From Bosea sp. 124 (GTDB taxonomy: Bacteria > Pseudomonadota > Alphaproteobacteria > Rhizobiales > Beijerinckiaceae), in the NCBI RefSeq assembly GCF_003046175.1, contig NZ_PZZM01000001.1, positions 1,187,001 through 1,251,000 of the forward strand: DNA of 64,000 nt, in the 5' to 3' direction. The notes under the pieces were generated by a model. That model ran no database searches, had not been told where the DNA came from, and saw nothing but the letters and a program-made list of their open reading frames with translations. Below are positions 10,410-18,750 of this stretch, piece after piece. A program made the position numbers and the translations under genes. The stretch's first letter is position 1; each line of letters begins with the position of its first letter.

Positions 10410-11075
10410 ATGAACGACAATTACGGGGATGCGATGGCCGCCGCCGCGCCGCGCCTGCGCGGGCGGCCGAAGCAAAGGTCCGATGCGGAGGAGCGGCAAC
10501 GGATCACCGCCGTCGCCTGCGACCTGTTCCTCGATGTCGGCTATGGCGCCACCACGATGGACGCGGTGGCGGCTCGCTGCGGCGTCTCGAAGAAGACGCT
10601 CTACAGGCTCTTCCCGGCCAAGACCGACCTGTTCGGCGCCATGGTCGCGGATCACAGGCGGACGATGCTGGCGCTGCCGCGGCCTGACGATGAGCTGCCA
10701 CCGGCCGAGGCGCTGGCTGCGATCTTCCGCCTCGGCATCGACGAGGCGGAAAACCGCGAGCGGCTGGCCTTCATCCGGCTCGCCATGGCCGATGCCGACC
10801 GCTTTCCCGAAGTCGGCGAGGCGATTACGCTCGAAGGCGCGGAGCCCGCGCGTCTCCTGCTTGCCGGCTGGCTGGCCCGGCAGCAGGAGCGCGGCGCTCT
10901 GCGGCCCTTCCCGCCAGAGGCTGCCGCCCGAATGCTGATGGACATGGTGTTCAGCGTTCTGGTGAAGCGCTTTCCGGGCGATGCCCTGCTGACACGCGAG
11001 GACCGCTTCGCCCATGCGCGGCAATGCATCGACATCTTCCTGCACGGGCTTGCCCGAGCCACCCCAAACGGCTGA
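10410..11075 (+). CDS. TetR/AcrR family repressor of the efflux operon
   Basis: A 221-residue one-component regulator. Residues about 28-75 hold the TetR helix-turn-helix (ITAVACDLFLDVGYGATTMDA, then CGVSKKTLYRLFPAKTDLF); the rest is a helical ligand-binding and dimer domain resembling the TetR_C_7/AefR-like type (NRERLAFIRLAMADADRFPE). The start ATG is preceded by AGGGGTAA. It is divergent from the RND operon with a 24-bp palindrome between them, which makes local repression of the pump the most likely job. The inducer is unknown. It ends 2 bp before the convergent amidohydrolase stop. Confidence 0.88.
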   Translation: MNDNYGDAMAAAAPRLRGRPKQRSDAEERQRITAVACDLFLDVGYGATTMDAVAARCGVSKKTLYRLFPAKTDLFGAMVADHRRTMLALPRPDDELPPAEALAAIFRLGIDEAENRERLAFIRLAMADADRFPEVGEAITLEGAEPARLLLAGWLARQQERGALRPFPPEAAARMLMDMVFSVLVKRFPGDALLTREDRFAHARQCIDIFLHGLARATPNG

Positions 11076-11077
11076 AC

Positions 11078-12511
11078 TCAGCAGCAGCCGAGGCGGGAGA
11101 GGTAGTACCGGCGCACCGCGTTCTCCAGCGGCGGCAGGGCGGCTGCGAGGCCAGCGCGTTCCTCGATTCCGGCCCGGTAGATGCCACGCAATTCGTCATG
11201 CACCGCGTCGAGATCGACGCCCTGCACGCGGCCCTGGCTGACGATGCTGCGGCCGGCGACGATCAGCTCGCGGATATGGCGGCGGCTGGCGCGGGCGAAC
11301 AGCAGATCGAGCGGATCGACCGGCGTCAGCGCATCATCGTCGAGCGCCGCACGGTCGAGGATCAGCAGATCGGCCGCCTGCCCTTCCGCGAGCTGTCCGC
11401 CCGCCGGCGCGCCCAGCGCGATGCGGCCGTTCTCCAGTGCCATGGCGAGGACATCGCGGGGCAAGAGCTCGGTGTCGAAGCCCCAGCCGCCATGCAGCGA
11501 CCAGAGCAGGCGCAGTTCGCGCAGTGCGTCGTCATCCTCGTCGAAGGCCTGTCCGTCGACACCGAGCGCGACCTTGCAGCCGCGCCGGACCATTTCGGCG
11601 ACGGGCGCGAGGCCGGAGCGCAGAGCGAGGTTGGACGAGGTGTTGCTGGCGATGATGCAGCCGGCCTCCGCGATCATCTCGAGCTCATCGGGACGGGCCC
11701 AGACGCAATGGGCCAGCGTCAGGCGGGGCGAGAGCAGGCCGATCTCCTTCCAGCGCTTGACGAGTCCACCCGGATAGGTGCGATCGGCCCAGTCACGCTG
11801 GTATTTCGTCTCGAAGAGATGGGTGGTGACGCGGCGCCCGGTACGGGCCGAGGCCTCGGCGATCGCTTCCCAGAGCGCATCCGAGCCCCATTGCGGGCCA
11901 TTCGGCGCATATTGCACATCGACCATCGGGCCGGCGATGGCATCCGCGACCGCATCAACACGGGCGATCTGCTCGGCGATGGGCAACATCGGCGCGAGAT
12001 AGCGCGTCTCGATCTCGGCGCGGGTGACGGGGTCGAGTTCCGCCAGCACCGGACCGTGGTCGCCATAGACCAGTGGGTTCTGGTCGCGCATGCCGACGCC
12101 GAAGGCGATGCGGACACCGACATCGCGGGCGGCGCGCGCCATCGCAGCTGCCTCGGTGGGCAGGTCGGTCAGGCCCATCGGCCGGACATGGTGGATCATC
12201 ACCGCGCCCTGCCCGCCGAGCGCGGCGCGGCCGAGCGGCGCCAACGTCGCGAGATAGGGGTCTACGGGTGCAAACAGCGGAAGCCGATGCAGCCAGAGTT
12301 CGAGCGGCTTGCCGAAGCCGCCGACCGAACTCGTCCTGATCGAGCGGGCGTGGTCATGGGCGTTGACAAGGGCGGGCAGAACCACGACGTCGTCTTGCGC
12401 CGTGGCCGTGGCGGGCGAGAGCGAGGCGATCCGGTCCCCGGCCAGCGTGAGGGTGACATCCGACAGGCTCCGGCGCGCGTCGAAGGCCTGTCCGGCAGTG
12501 ATCTGGCGCAA
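11078..12511 (-). CDS. metal-dependent amidohydrolase / deaminase
   Basis: A protein of about 477 residues from the cytosine deaminase/AtzA-like branch of the amidohydrolase superfamily. The metal-binding set is visible: HxH in VNAHDHARS, a His in RRVTTHLFET, a His in LTLAHCVWARPDE, and an Asp in VALGVDGQAFDEDDD. It probably hydrolyses an amino or amide group on a nitrogen heterocycle in the cytoplasm. I place the start at a TTG (12511) with a GGAG site 8 nt upstream; the region from there to 12709 is open but has no family-like sequence and would overlap the divergent gene. The acetamidase/formamidase neighbour suggests a nitrogen-scavenging pair. The substrate is not identifiable. Confidence 0.75.
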   Translation of the reverse strand: MRQITAGQAFDARRSLSDVTLTLAGDRIASLSPATATAQDDVVVLPALVNAHDHARSIRTSSVGGFGKPLELWLHRLPLFAPVDPYLATLAPLGRAALGGQGAVMIHHVRPMGLTDLPTEAAAMARAARDVGVRIAFGVGMRDQNPLVYGDHGPVLAELDPVTRAEIETRYLAPMLPIAEQIARVDAVADAIAGPMVDVQYAPNGPQWGSDALWEAIAEASARTGRRVTTHLFETKYQRDWADRTYPGGLVKRWKEIGLLSPRLTLAHCVWARPDELEMIAEAGCIIASNTSSNLALRSGLAPVAEMVRRGCKVALGVDGQAFDEDDDALRELRLLWSLHGGWGFDTELLPRDVLAMALENGRIALGAPAGGQLAEGQAADLLILDRAALDDDALTPVDPLDLLFARASRRHIRELIVAGRSIVSQGRVQGVDLDAVHDELRGIYRAGIEERAGLAAALPPLENAVRRYYLSRLGCC

Positions 12512-12707
12512 GGGTTGTTCTCCGTCGAACGGGCAAGCCGGGATAGACAGCGGCCTGAATGAAAGGCTGCCGTAATGGAAGGCCCGGGGCAAGAACCGCG
12601 CCGGTCCGGCGAGGTCGCTCGCCGCCGCATTCGGGCAGTCCGGATTTGCACTCGACAGGGACAGCGGGCGCACCCCATCCTGACGCCTCCCTGGCCACGG
12701 ATCGCTC

Positions 12708-13652
12708 ATGTCACATCACCTGAAGCCCTCGCCCGAAACCTGCCATTGGGGCTATTTCGATGCGCGCGTCCCGCCTGCCCTGACGATCGCCAGCGGGGAG
12801 ACGGTAACGATCGAATCCGTCAGCGGCACAGTCGAGGTGCTGCCACCGGCAGGCTTCCATGTTCCGCCGGAACTGCTTGCGATCCACGCCGCGCAGAAGG
12901 GGCCGCCCTTCGGGCCGCATATCCTGACCGGGGCCGTCGCGGTGGAAGGCGCAGAGCCTGGCGACGTGCTGCAGATCGACATCGAGGCGGTCTCGCTCCG
13001 CCAGGACTGGGGCTATAACCTCAACCGGCCGCTTGCCGGCACGCTGCCGGACGACTTCCCCCACTTCCACCTGATGAACATCCCGCTCGACGCAAAGCGG
13101 ATGGTGGGGACGATGCCCTGGGGGCTGGAACTGCCGCTGGCTCCGTTCTTCGGTGTGATGGGTGTCGCCCCGCCGCCGGAATGGGGGCGCTGCACCTCGA
13201 TCATCCCGCGCGCCTTCGGCGGCAACCTCGACAACAAGGAGCTGGTCGCCGGAACGACGCTCTACTTGCCGGTCTTCGTTCCCGGCGCGCTGTTCTCGGT
13301 CGGCGACGGCCATGGCGTGCAGGGCGATGGCGAGGTCAACGTCACCGCGATCGAGACCGCCCTGTCAGGCAGCTTCCGGCTGACCGTCCGCAAGGATCTG
13401 CGCTTCACCTATCCGCGCGCCGAGACGCCGACCCATGTCATCACCTGCGGCATGGACCCCGATCTCGACCGCTGCGCCGAAAAAGCGTTGCGCGACATGA
13501 TCGTACTGATCGTCGAGCGCACTGGCATCACGCGCGAGCAGGCCTATGGCCTGTGCTCGATGGCGGCCGATCTGCGCGTCACCCAAACAGTGAACCAGCA
13601 CAAGGGCGTGCACTGCATGCTGAACAAGCGCCTGCTGTCCCCCGCCGGCTAA
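12708..13652 (+). CDS. acetamidase/formamidase family protein
   Basis: A 314-residue FmdA/AmdA-family enzyme, expected to hydrolyse formamide, acetamide or a related small amide to ammonia plus acid. Typical segments are the GPHILTGAVAVEGAEPGDVLQIDI region (about residues 65-90), an FGVMGVAPPPEWGRCTSIIPRAFGGN core and a GDGHGVQGDGE metal/active-site loop near residue 205. The length matches the short bacterial members. It is divergent from the amidohydrolase, separated by 196 bp if that gene starts at 12511. An amide released by the amidohydrolase reaction might be its substrate, but this is inference. Confidence 0.88.
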   Translation: MSHHLKPSPETCHWGYFDARVPPALTIASGETVTIESVSGTVEVLPPAGFHVPPELLAIHAAQKGPPFGPHILTGAVAVEGAEPGDVLQIDIEAVSLRQDWGYNLNRPLAGTLPDDFPHFHLMNIPLDAKRMVGTMPWGLELPLAPFFGVMGVAPPPEWGRCTSIIPRAFGGNLDNKELVAGTTLYLPVFVPGALFSVGDGHGVQGDGEVNVTAIETALSGSFRLTVRKDLRFTYPRAETPTHVITCGMDPDLDRCAEKALRDMIVLIVERTGITREQAYGLCSMAADLRVTQTVNQHKGVHCMLNKRLLSPAG

Positions 13653-13705
13653 CGCTGACGCGTGCGAAGATCTGCCGCGTGGCGGCTCTTCGCGCTTTCA
13701 GCGAA

Positions 13706-13745
13706 GCGCTGCGTCATCCCGGGTCAAGCCCGTGATGACGCAGCG
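13706..13745. repeat. short inverted repeat, GTCATCCCGG family
   Basis: A 40-bp hairpin with arms CGCTGCGTCA and TGACGCAGCG around CCCGGGTCAAGCCCGTG. It lies between the 3' ends of the amidase gene and the convergent mucR gene and may terminate both. Confidence 0.65.
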
Positions 13746-13782
13746 GCTCCGAGGAACCGGGAAACGTCAGGCCGTTTGGGCT

Positions 13783-14232
13783 TCAGGCCTTAGCGCGGGG
13801 AGCGCGCTTCGGCTTCGCAGCAGGCTCGGGAGCGGCGGCCTTGCGGCCCAGCCCCATCGACTTGGCCAATGCCGAGCGTGCCTCTGCGTAAGCCGGAGCG
13901 ACCATCGGGTAATCGGCCGGGAGACCCCATTTCGCGCGATACTGCTCAGGCGTCAGATCATACTTGCTGCTCAGGTGACGCTTCAGCGACTTGAACGACT
14001 TGCCGTCCTCGAGGCAGATGATCGCGTCCGGGGTCACGGATTTGCGGATCGACACGGCCGGAACCAGCGGCGCGGCGGCCGGCGCCTCGGGCTCTCCACC
14101 GAGCTTGGCGAGCGATGCGTGAACACTCCCGATCAGTTCGGCGAGGTCGGCGCGCGGGACATTGTTGCGGGCGACATAAGCGGACACGATCGAGGTCGTC
14201 AGATCGAGAAGCTCTTCGTTATTGTCTGGCAT
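13783..14232 (-). CDS. MucR/Ros family transcriptional regulator
   Basis: A 149-residue small basic regulator of the Ros/MucR family, which silences AT-rich promoters and controls envelope, motility and cell-cycle genes in alphaproteobacteria. The N-terminal part (ELLDLTTSIVSAYVARNN) is the oligomerisation region; the DNA-binding core is ICLEDGKSFKSLKRHLSSKY followed by LTPEQYRAKWGLPADYPMVA. Only Cys and one His of the classic Cys2-His2 zinc ligands are kept (the second Cys is Asp and the last His is Tyr), as in zinc-free Ros homologues. The tail is Ala/Lys/Pro-rich. It stands alone, next to the chemotaxis operon, which it might regulate. Confidence 0.92.
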   Translation of the reverse strand: MPDNNEELLDLTTSIVSAYVARNNVPRADLAELIGSVHASLAKLGGEPEAPAAAPLVPAVSIRKSVTPDAIICLEDGKSFKSLKRHLSSKYDLTPEQYRAKWGLPADYPMVAPAYAEARSALAKSMGLGRKAAAPEPAAKPKRAPRAKA

Positions 14233-14411
14233 CGTGCGTTCCGATCGAGAGACGAGAGGATATTGCTGTCTAGTACAGAATCGCCATTACGGCGAATACA
14301 GCGTTTTGTCTATCCACAACCCCTCGGAACTTGATTTAATCCCCCTCCAGCAAGGCGAAAGGTCGTCGCGGGCCCCTTACGAGGGCCGCGAGCGCCTTCG
14401 TGGACGACATT

Positions 14412-16163
14412 TCAGAACAGGATGTCGTCGAGATCGTCCGCGGCAGCCTGGACGACGACCGCCGGCGTGGCGCCACCGGCCCCGGCCGGCAGGAGCAGCC
14501 CGGCCACGGCCTGGTGGATCGCGCGCTCGCCCACCATGGTGTAGTTCGGCCAGACATGCTGGTCGACGAAACCGCGCAGGCGCTCGGCCAGACCGGCCCG
14601 GTCCGGCATCTCGCGATCGGCGACGGAGCGTGCAAGTTCGACGGCGCCCGAAGCGATCAGGTCGCTCATCGCACCCGCATTGGAAAAGGACAGCCGTGCC
14701 TCGGCCACGACAGTGCCGAAGCCGCCACCCTCACGGGTGAGCTGGCCCAGCGTGGCGCCGAGCCGGTCCCCGGTCTGGCGCATCGCGGCCAGCGAGCCGC
14801 GCATCGCCTCGTCGAGAGCGGCGAAATGCGCCGCGTCGAGCCGCCCGCCGCGCTTCAGCCCAGCCGAGGCCTGCTGCATCTCGGCGAAGGTCGGGGTCAG
14901 TTGCGCGGCATCGCTCGCGACCTGATCGGCCGCGAATTTGAGTTCCTGCGCGATGACGACGAGACTGCGCCCGCCGGTGCCGATGCGCGCCGCACGCAGG
15001 CCCGCATTCATGCCGATCAGCACGATGTTGGAGACCGTGCCGGCGAGCCCCGCGACGGTCTCCTGGCAGGTTTCCAGGACGGTCGAGAGCGCATCCGTGA
15101 CACGGTCGACACCCGACCGCGCCCGGTCGCATTTGCCCAGAAGGTCGGAGGCCTGGGCGAGCTCCGCTTCGAGATCGGCGAGGAAGGAGCCGGAGCGGCC
15201 GCTGTCGCCCTGATACAGCGAGCGCACGAGATCGAGCAGTCCGGCGGTGTCGCCGGCGAGCAAGGCGAGCGCGGATTCGATCGCATCCGCGTCCTGGGCG
15301 AGCGTCTGCGCGCTCTCGTCCAGCTGCGCCGCCTGCAACCGGCGCAGCACGAGACCGGCTGCGCCGCGCTCCTCGGCATCGAGATCAGCACCCGGCCCCG
15401 TGCCACCACTGACCGCAGCCAGCAAACGCAACGCCGCGATGACATGCTCCAGCCTCTGGCGGATGCTGTCGCCCGATTGGAGGGCGATGATCGCCCCGCC
15501 GGCCGCCATCGCGATCTTGCCGGAATGGAGCGCGGCGCTGCTCGTCAGGGAAACGCTGCGCTGCTGGCGCTCCGCGACCGCGGCCAGCGTCTGCTCCAGA
15601 TTGCCGGCAAGCCCCGACAGAGCCTGGCCGTAGCGGCCCTCGAAATCGCGTTGTGCCGCCAGCGCCGAACCGAGCAGGGCGCTGAGATGGTCGTGGTCGC
15701 GAGCGCAGTTCTGGATGGTGCGCTGGGCCTGGGTGGTGAGGGCGACGATCTCGCTGGTGAAATCGCCGAAGTCGCGGCCGGCGGCCTGCACCGAAACCGC
15801 CTCGATGCGGGCACTGCGGGCCAGGATCGTGATCAGCCGCATATGTTCGAGCAGGCGCTCGAGGGCCTGGGAAGCGTCCTTGCTGTGCGTGGCGAGAGCC
15901 TGCAGCACGCCGGTCTCGTCATGCAGGCCGTCATTGATCGCGCGCAGTTCGCCCGCGAGGCCGGAGAGCGTCGTGCCAGCCCGGGCGATCTCGTCGCCGG
16001 AGAGCTCGGCGGAGAGCGTCGAGAGCCGTTCCTTCAGCCCCTCGAACAGCCCCAGCCCCTCGCCGAGCTGGCTGCCGGCCCTGGCAAACGTGACGTCGAT
16101 CTCGCGGGCACTGCTTTCCAGCGCCTTGACCAGCCGCGACAGGCCCGGGTCGTTCCCGCTCAT
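14412..16163 (-). CDS. soluble tandem-hairpin chemotaxis protein with CheZ-like motifs
   Basis: A 583-residue protein, the last gene of the chemotaxis operon. It has no membrane segment or signal peptide and is almost all helix. Two segments resemble the receptor signalling hairpin tip: residues about 110-145 (ILARSARIEAVSVQAAGRDF) and about 377-412 (NIVLIGMNAGLRAARIGTGG). Between them, ALQSGDSIRQRLEHV (Asp232, Gln236) keeps the D-x3-Q spacing of the CheZ phosphatase helix, and the C-terminus ADDLDDILF resembles the CheY-binding tail of CheZ. It may be a CheY-phosphate phosphatase or a cytoplasmic receptor-like scaffold; neither is proven. An alternative ATG at 16208 would overlap the end of cheB by 17 nt. 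Confidence 0.7.
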   Translation of the reverse strand: MSGNDPGLSRLVKALESSAREIDVTFARAGSQLGEGLGLFEGLKERLSTLSAELSGDEIARAGTTLSGLAGELRAINDGLHDETGVLQALATHSKDASQALERLLEHMRLITILARSARIEAVSVQAAGRDFGDFTSEIVALTTQAQRTIQNCARDHDHLSALLGSALAAQRDFEGRYGQALSGLAGNLEQTLAAVAERQQRSVSLTSSAALHSGKIAMAAGGAIIALQSGDSIRQRLEHVIAALRLLAAVSGGTGPGADLDAEERGAAGLVLRRLQAAQLDESAQTLAQDADAIESALALLAGDTAGLLDLVRSLYQGDSGRSGSFLADLEAELAQASDLLGKCDRARSGVDRVTDALSTVLETCQETVAGLAGTVSNIVLIGMNAGLRAARIGTGGRSLVVIAQELKFAADQVASDAAQLTPTFAEMQQASAGLKRGGRLDAAHFAALDEAMRGSLAAMRQTGDRLGATLGQLTREGGGFGTVVAEARLSFSNAGAMSDLIASGAVELARSVADREMPDRAGLAERLRGFVDQHVWPNYTMVGERAIHQAVAGLLLPAGAGGATPAVVVQAAADDLDDILF

Positions 16164-16191
16164 CGCAACCCCGCCCAAGCCGCCGTCGATG

Positions 16192-17298
16192 TCAAACGCT
16201 GCGCGCATTCTCGCCCCCTGCCACGACCGTCGCCTGGGGCCACGCCATGATCTCCTGCGGTACACGCGAGAGCTTGACGATCCGTTCGGCGGCGCCGAGA
16301 TCGATCGCCTCCTTCGGCATGCCGAAGACGACACAGCTCTCGGCGTCTTGCGCCAGCGTGCGGGCGCCGGCCTTGCGCATCTCGAGCAGGCCGCGCGCGC
16401 CGTCGTCGCCCATGCCGGTCATGATGATGCCGAGCGCGTTGGCGCCGGCATATTGCGCCGCCGAGCGGAAAAGCACGTCGACAGAGGGACGGTGGCGCGA
16501 GACATGCGGGCCGTCCTTGATCGCGATGCGGTATTGCTGGCCGACACGCTGCAGCAACATGTGACGGTTGCCCGGCGCGATCAGGACGCGGCCGGTCGAG
16601 ACCTCGTCACCGTCCTCGGCCTCCTTGATCTCCATCGCACAGATGCCGTTGAGGCGCCGCGCGAAGGCGAGCGTGAACTTCTCCGGCATGTGCTGGACGA
16701 TGGCGATGCCAGGGCAGTTGGCCGGCAATTGCTCGAGGACCTCGCGCAGGGTTTCGGTGCCGCCCGTCGAGATGCCGATGCAGACGATCCGGTCCGTCGC
16801 ATGCCGGACGCGGCCGAGCACCGGCGGCGGCAGGATCGCGTCCGCCGTCAGCTTCTTCTCGATCTGCATGCGCGGCTCGCGCGGCCGCAGCTTGGCCTGC
16901 GAGGCCGCCCTCACCGCATGGCGAAGCCGGTCGGCTGTCTCCATCAGCGCCAGGCGAGTGTCGATGCGCGGCTTCGGCAGGACATCGACCGCGCCGGCCT
17001 CGAGCGCATCGAACAGCGCCTTGGAACCGGCTTCGGTCAGGGTCGAGCAGATGATCACGGGGATCGGACGCTGCGCCATGATCTTGCGCAGGAAGGTCAG
17101 CCCGTCCATGCCCGGCATCTCGATGTCGAGAATCATGACATCGGGCAGCTCGTTCTGCAGGCGGCGCGCGGCGGCGAAGGCATCGGCGGCCGTACCCATG
17201 ATCTCGATGTCGGGGTCCTCGCTCAGGATCGAGCTGAGGACCTGACGCACCGAGGCGGAATCGTCGACGATGAGAACCCGGATGGGCTTGCGGCTCAT
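16192..17298 (-). CDS. cheB: CheB chemotaxis protein-glutamate methylesterase
   Basis: A 368-residue response regulator-methylesterase that removes methyl groups from chemoreceptors during adaptation. The receiver domain (residues 1-125) has Asp12, Asp13 and phospho-acceptor Asp58 (MILDIEMPGMDG). The C-terminal esterase domain has the catalytic triad Ser177 (GISTGG), His203 (VQHMPEKFT) and Asp299 (TGMGDDGARG). Its ATG overlaps the cheR stop by the ATGA arrangement, so the two opposing adaptation enzymes are translationally coupled. CheA encoded upstream in the same operon should phosphorylate it. Confidence 0.96.
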   Translation of the reverse strand: MSRKPIRVLIVDDSASVRQVLSSILSEDPDIEIMGTAADAFAAARRLQNELPDVMILDIEMPGMDGLTFLRKIMAQRPIPVIICSTLTEAGSKALFDALEAGAVDVLPKPRIDTRLALMETADRLRHAVRAASQAKLRPREPRMQIEKKLTADAILPPPVLGRVRHATDRIVCIGISTGGTETLREVLEQLPANCPGIAIVQHMPEKFTLAFARRLNGICAMEIKEAEDGDEVSTGRVLIAPGNRHMLLQRVGQQYRIAIKDGPHVSRHRPSVDVLFRSAAQYAGANALGIIMTGMGDDGARGLLEMRKAGARTLAQDAESCVVFGMPKEAIDLGAAERIVKLSRVPQEIMAWPQATVVAGGENARSV

Positions 17299-18179
17299 GC
17301 TGCCGATCTCCCCATGGCGGCCGTACCGGCCTGATAGACCGTCGGCACGATCGATTGCAGCCCGCCCACGCCGGATCCGGCCATCGATTCCGAATGGCCG
17401 AGCATCAGATAGCCACCCGGGCGCAGATGCGAGGCGAGCCGCGACAGCACCGCCTGCTGGGTCGGCTTGTCGAAATAGATCAGCACATTGCGGCAGAAGA
17501 TCACGTCGACGTCTCGGTCGAAGGGATAGGCATCGTCCATCAGGTTGAGCCGTTCGAAATTGACCTGCCGGCGGAGCTCCGGCGTGATCCGGACGACATC
17601 GTCGCGGGGGTCCTTCGAGCGCATCAGGTAGCGCTGCTGCATCGGCGCCGGCACCGGGGCGACGAAGTCGCGCGGATAGATCGCCGAGCGCGCCTCGCGC
17701 AGCACCTCGGTCGAGATATCCGTGCCCAGGATCGAGAAGCGCGCGACCTTGCCGGCAGCGACCAGATCCTGCAGCACCATCGCGGCCGTGTAGGCCTCCG
17801 CGCCGGTCGAGGACGCAGCACTCCAGACCTTCAGATTCGGCAGGCGCCCGCCATGGCGCTGCGTGAGCTGCGGCACGGCGACGTCGCGCAGGAATTCGAA
17901 ATGGCTCGGCTCGCGGAAGAAGTCGGTCTTGTTGGTCGTGACGCAGTCGATCAGATGGACCAGCTCGTCATCGAGCCCGCCGCGCTCGAACAGATGCGCC
18001 CCATAGGCATGGAGCCCCGACAGGCTGAGGGCTCGCACGCGCTTGCGCAGCCTGCCCTCCACCATGGTGCGCTTGGTCTGCGGCAGCTTGATGCCGACGC
18101 GCGTCTCGATGACCTTCGCGATGGCGACGAAGTGCTTGTCGGCAAGATGGTCGTAGGTTTCGGGCAATGACGGCTTCAT
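17295..18179 (-). CDS. cheR: CheR chemotaxis protein methyltransferase
   Basis: A 294-residue SAM-dependent methyltransferase that methylates glutamates of the chemoreceptors. The N-terminal helical domain (about residues 1-85, ending LIDCVTTNKTDFFREPSHF) precedes the catalytic domain with VWSAASSTGAEAYTAAMVL (SAM-binding) and DVDVIFCRNVLIYFDKPTQ. The final LMLGHSESM motif is typical of CheR. The start at 18179 follows the cheW stop by 4 nt; the longer reading from 18215 runs into cheW and has no family sequence. Confidence 0.95.
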   Translation of the reverse strand: MKPSLPETYDHLADKHFVAIAKVIETRVGIKLPQTKRTMVEGRLRKRVRALSLSGLHAYGAHLFERGGLDDELVHLIDCVTTNKTDFFREPSHFEFLRDVAVPQLTQRHGGRLPNLKVWSAASSTGAEAYTAAMVLQDLVAAGKVARFSILGTDISTEVLREARSAIYPRDFVAPVPAPMQQRYLMRSKDPRDDVVRITPELRRQVNFERLNLMDDAYPFDRDVDVIFCRNVLIYFDKPTQQAVLSRLASHLRPGGYLMLGHSESMAGSGVGGLQSIVPTVYQAGTAAMGRSAA

Positions 18180-18183
18180 CGGC

Positions 18184-18666
18184 TCAGGCCGCCTGTTCCG
18201 GTGCCATCGCGGCAAGCATCGGCAGGTCGTCGGATTCCATCAGGCGCTCGAGGTCGAACACGACGATGAAAGCCTCGCCCTTGCGGCCGATGCCGGCGAT
18301 GTAGTTCGACTGCCAGCGGCCACCGACATCGGGCGCGGCTTCGGTATGGTCGTCGTCCAGCCCCGTCACCTCGAAGACGCGGTCGGCGACGAAGCCGACG
18401 CCGAGCGTGCGGCCCTTGACCGGCACGTCGAGGATGATGATCCGGGTGGCATCGGTCGCCTCCGCGCGCGGAAGACCGAGCTTGGTGCGCAGATCGACGA
18501 TCGGATAGCCGGCGCCGCGGACATCGATCATGCCGAGCAGGAAGTTCGGCGCATGCGGCAGCTTCGAGATCGGCCGCATGTCGAGAATTTCCCGCACATT
18601 GCGGATGTCGATGCCGAACAGCTCCTGGTCGATGCCGAGCGTCAGATATTGGGCGGTATCAGCCAT
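18184..18666 (-). CDS. cheW: CheW chemotaxis coupling protein (first of two)
   Basis: A 160-residue SH3-like adaptor linking receptors to CheA. It carries the expected segments YLTLGIDQELFGIDIRNVREI, LLGMIDVRGAGYPIVDLRTKLGL and VDRVFEVTGLDDD. The start ATG at 18666 has a GCGAGG site upstream; the region before it to 18726 is not family sequence. It sits directly after a receptor gene. It shares little sequence with the second CheW at 23125, so the two may serve different receptors or arrays. Confidence 0.93.
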   Translation of the reverse strand: MADTAQYLTLGIDQELFGIDIRNVREILDMRPISKLPHAPNFLLGMIDVRGAGYPIVDLRTKLGLPRAEATDATRIIILDVPVKGRTLGVGFVADRVFEVTGLDDDHTEAAPDVGGRWQSNYIAGIGRKGEAFIVVFDLERLMESDDLPMLAAMAPEQAA

Positions 18667-18750
18667 GATGACCTCGCGGTGAGAGCGGCAGGCCGCAGCC
18701 TGGACCGAAGCGGCCCGGCCCCGCATCTCGCGGAGCCGGGCTTAGCCTCG

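Noticed and set aside
12512..12709. ATG-started longer form of the amidohydrolase
   Set aside because: The extra 66 residues show no family sequence and would overlap the start of the divergent amidase; a TTG with a good ribosome-binding site fits better.
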